Source: Chinchilla lanigera (Eukaryota > Chordata > Mammalia > Rodentia > Chinchillidae). Taken from it: a DNA stretch of 64,000 nt. The translations under genes were made by a program, and so were the position numbers. The notes below the pieces were generated by a model. That model made no database searches. It had not been told where the DNA came from and saw only the letters and a list, made by a program, of their open reading frames with translations. Location: contig NW_004955402.1 of NCBI RefSeq assembly GCF_000276665.1, positions 9,460,581-9,524,580 on the forward strand, written 5' to 3'. Below are positions 62,411 to 64,000 of this stretch, piece by piece (the first letter of the stretch is position 1; every line of letters begins with the position of its first letter).

Positions 62411-63750
62411 TTGGTAGCATTGTGGGCATAGCGACTTTGTCCTCCTGCTTAGCCTGCTGTCCACTGCATCTTCCCCATGGCGCACGTGAGAAGCAGAGTT
62501 AAGCGACGCGCCTTGGGTCCCTGCTTGCCGGTCGTGGGTCCAGCCAAGAATGGGGCCTCCCAACGCCGAGGCCAGTGCTGCCTGCACAACCCCGTCTTCC
62601 CTCAGCGACACCTGTCAGTGCACGGCCGGTCCACACCAGAATGCAAGAGATTACAGCCACACCACACATGCGCTCCGCGGCCATCCACGAGGACCCAGAG
62701 GGACGCACACCTTCTCCTCCTCTAGGGCTGTTGCTCCTCAGGCAGCCATTTAGTCCCACATAGTGCAAACTCCGAGAAAAAACAGTGATAACCCCCAAAA
62801 GAAGGGAGAGAGAAGGGCTTCCTCCCCTTGCTTGTGGAACCTTGAGCAAGCGCTTAAACTTTCTGAACCTCTGTCTTCTCCTCTATAAAGTACAAGTAAT
62901 AATGATGAAAATACAAAATGGAAATAAACATGTCATAAGTACTTACCTGTTATAGATTTAAATAATAAATACAAAGGGCTTAATTGCGTATAAAGTCCTT
63001 AGTAAGGGTTTACACTAAATGCTTGAGACATGTTTGGTGATATTTAAAGAACGTTATTTTAAAAGGTAAAGCCATCGCTGTCATACAAATACCAATTGAA
63101 TACGTGTCAGCGAGTTGTGTCTAATCAAGGAAGAAGCTCATATGATGCTACAGCCAGTGTGAAGGAACATCCCGGAGCGGGCATGTGTGCAGCCAGTCAG
63201 GAGTGCTGAGGTGGGTTTGGTCGGTGGACCCTCACCTGCCTCTTCCATAGAGGGAGAGGAGAATCAGCCGCAATTCCAGTGGACACGGTTCATTCGCATG
63301 TGTACAGTCAAGGACCATTCGCGTTGCTCTTGGTGGTCTCTGCCTCACAGAGCTGTAAATCCAAAGACCACAAAGCGCACAGAGACAGAATCAGGTAACC
63401 TGGACGGGTGACGGCTAGTTTTCTGTTGGTAATACCCATTATTCATTCTAGTGCATTTCAAAATTGTTCACAGTTATTTCCTACACCTTTTTTTGTTATT
63501 GCCAGCTCCCCAGTACATCCTAGGAAGGACCAATAAAATAATGTTCAGGCGCTCCTCAGCTCACTCCAGTGCAGACTGAAATTGCCTTCAGCACACCTTC
63601 CAGCTATCACAGCCCAACCTGGCCTGTCCGCCTGGCTCCGAACATTTACGTTGGCCTACAGTTGGCCAAAGTCGTCTAACAGAAAGCCCTCTTTTTAATA
63701 CACTGTTGAATAATTCACATAATTGATCGCTGGAACAAAAGTGACAAACA
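62411..63750. other. Unique intronic sequence with a MIR fragment
   Basis: GC-richer to about 62850, AT-rich afterwards. No exon recognised. Confidence 0.45.
62835..62990 (-). repeat. MIR SINE fragment
   Basis: CCTTGAGCAAGCGCTTAAAC, TTTCTGAACCTCTGTCTTCT and CCTCTATAAAGTACAAGTAA follow the reverse MIR core. Confidence 0.75.
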
Positions 63751-63760
63751 GAATGGTTTT

Positions 63761-63904
63761 TTGTTTGTCTTTTTGAGGCAGGGTCTCGCTATGCAGTTCA
63801 GGCTGGCCTTGAGCTCACTTTGTAGCTCAGGCTGGTCTTGAACTTGCAAAGATCCTCCTGCCTCAGCTTCCCAAATTCTGGGATTACTGGCGTGTGCCCA
63901 GCTG
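63761..63904 (-). repeat. B1 SINE with target-site duplication
   Basis: GTCTTTTTGAGGCAGGGTCT, CAGGCTGGTCTTGAACTTGC and TGGGATTACTGGCGTGTGCC. Flanked by GAATGGTTTT at 63751-63760 and 63905-63914. Confidence 0.95.
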
Positions 63905-64000
63905 GAATGGTTTTAAGGGTACATTTTTGCACAGTCATGAAGTTGGAAAATCATGGGTTGCACCGTTGTTCGGTTGGGAACCTTCTGTAAATGAAAGTGC

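Larger units (their letters stand above)
7892..64000 (+). other. COLEC12: 5' part of COLEC12 intron 2
   Basis: Begins with the GTGAGT donor at 7892. No sequence resembling the next exon (cysteine-rich juxtamembrane segment plus transmembrane helix) was recognised through the end of the window, so all 56 kb is read as one intron. Individual repeats are listed separately; the rest is unique or too decayed to classify. Confidence 0.65.

Noticed and set aside
7892..64000. Search for COLEC12 exon 3 (Cys-rich juxtamembrane plus transmembrane helix)
   Set aside because: No matching translation was recognised on the plus strand. A manual scan can miss it; a TBLASTN with the protein would settle this.

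Overview
The window is vertebrate nuclear DNA from a rodent. It is packed with B1 SINEs (7SL-derived, with the internal quasi-duplication), ID-type tRNA SINEs ending in a GGTACC-like motif, and fused B1+ID dimers. It also holds MaLR LTRs, old L1, MIR and MER2 copies, and CTTT, GA and CA microsatellites. I saw no muroid B2 or B4 elements, so a non-muroid rodent is likely, probably hystricognath; the species cannot be fixed from this sequence alone. Two runs of N (24172-24512 and 47183-47945) are assembly gaps.

Only one piece of a cellular protein-coding gene is secure. It is a 51-nt internal exon at 7841-7891 (+) with a branch-point-like CTAAC, a pyrimidine tract, an AG acceptor and a GTGAGT donor. 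Its peptide, DDFAEEEEVQSFGYKRFG, matches the N-terminal cytoplasmic tail of COLEC12 (collectin-12, scavenger receptor CL-P1). The window therefore reads as the end of COLEC12 intron 1 (1-7840), exon 2, and about 56 kb of a long intron 2 (7892 to the end). I did not find exon 1 or exon 3. Almost every longer open frame elsewhere lies in GC-rich DNA, SINEs or microsatellites and looks like chance.

Layout: 1-7840 holds SINEs, a MaLR solo LTR inside an L1 fragment, and a GC-rich patch at 4260-4740. From 7892 to 22400 there is mostly unique intron with scattered SINEs, a degraded MLT1-like LTR (about 8515-8872) and a 15-bp minisatellite (14398-14520). At 22480-23420 there is a CpG-rich stretch. 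From 23500 to 33000 there are SINEs, L1, CTTT tracts and a unique block at 28300-30590 with a homeodomain-site-rich segment. From 33400 to 35900 there is a nest of MaLR LTRs including a tail-to-tail pair. From 38570 to 41170 there are two L1 fragments in opposite orientation. At 45784-48018 there is a near full-length MaLR retrotransposon with a long open internal frame, cut by an assembly gap. At 52396-53587 there is a minus-strand retrocopy that joins decayed endogenous-retrovirus gag-nucleocapsid and protease sequence to an A-rich array of about 101-bp units; its ends carry a perfect 15-bp duplication and a poly(A) tract. The last 10 kb is SINEs, MER2, MIR and unique intron.

The most unusual item is the 52.4-53.6 kb chimeric retrocopy together with its possible relatives near 42.6 and 60.9 kb. 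I found no operon-like, CRISPR-like or otherwise clearly new multi-gene system; this is an ordinary large mammalian intron with an interesting transposon record.
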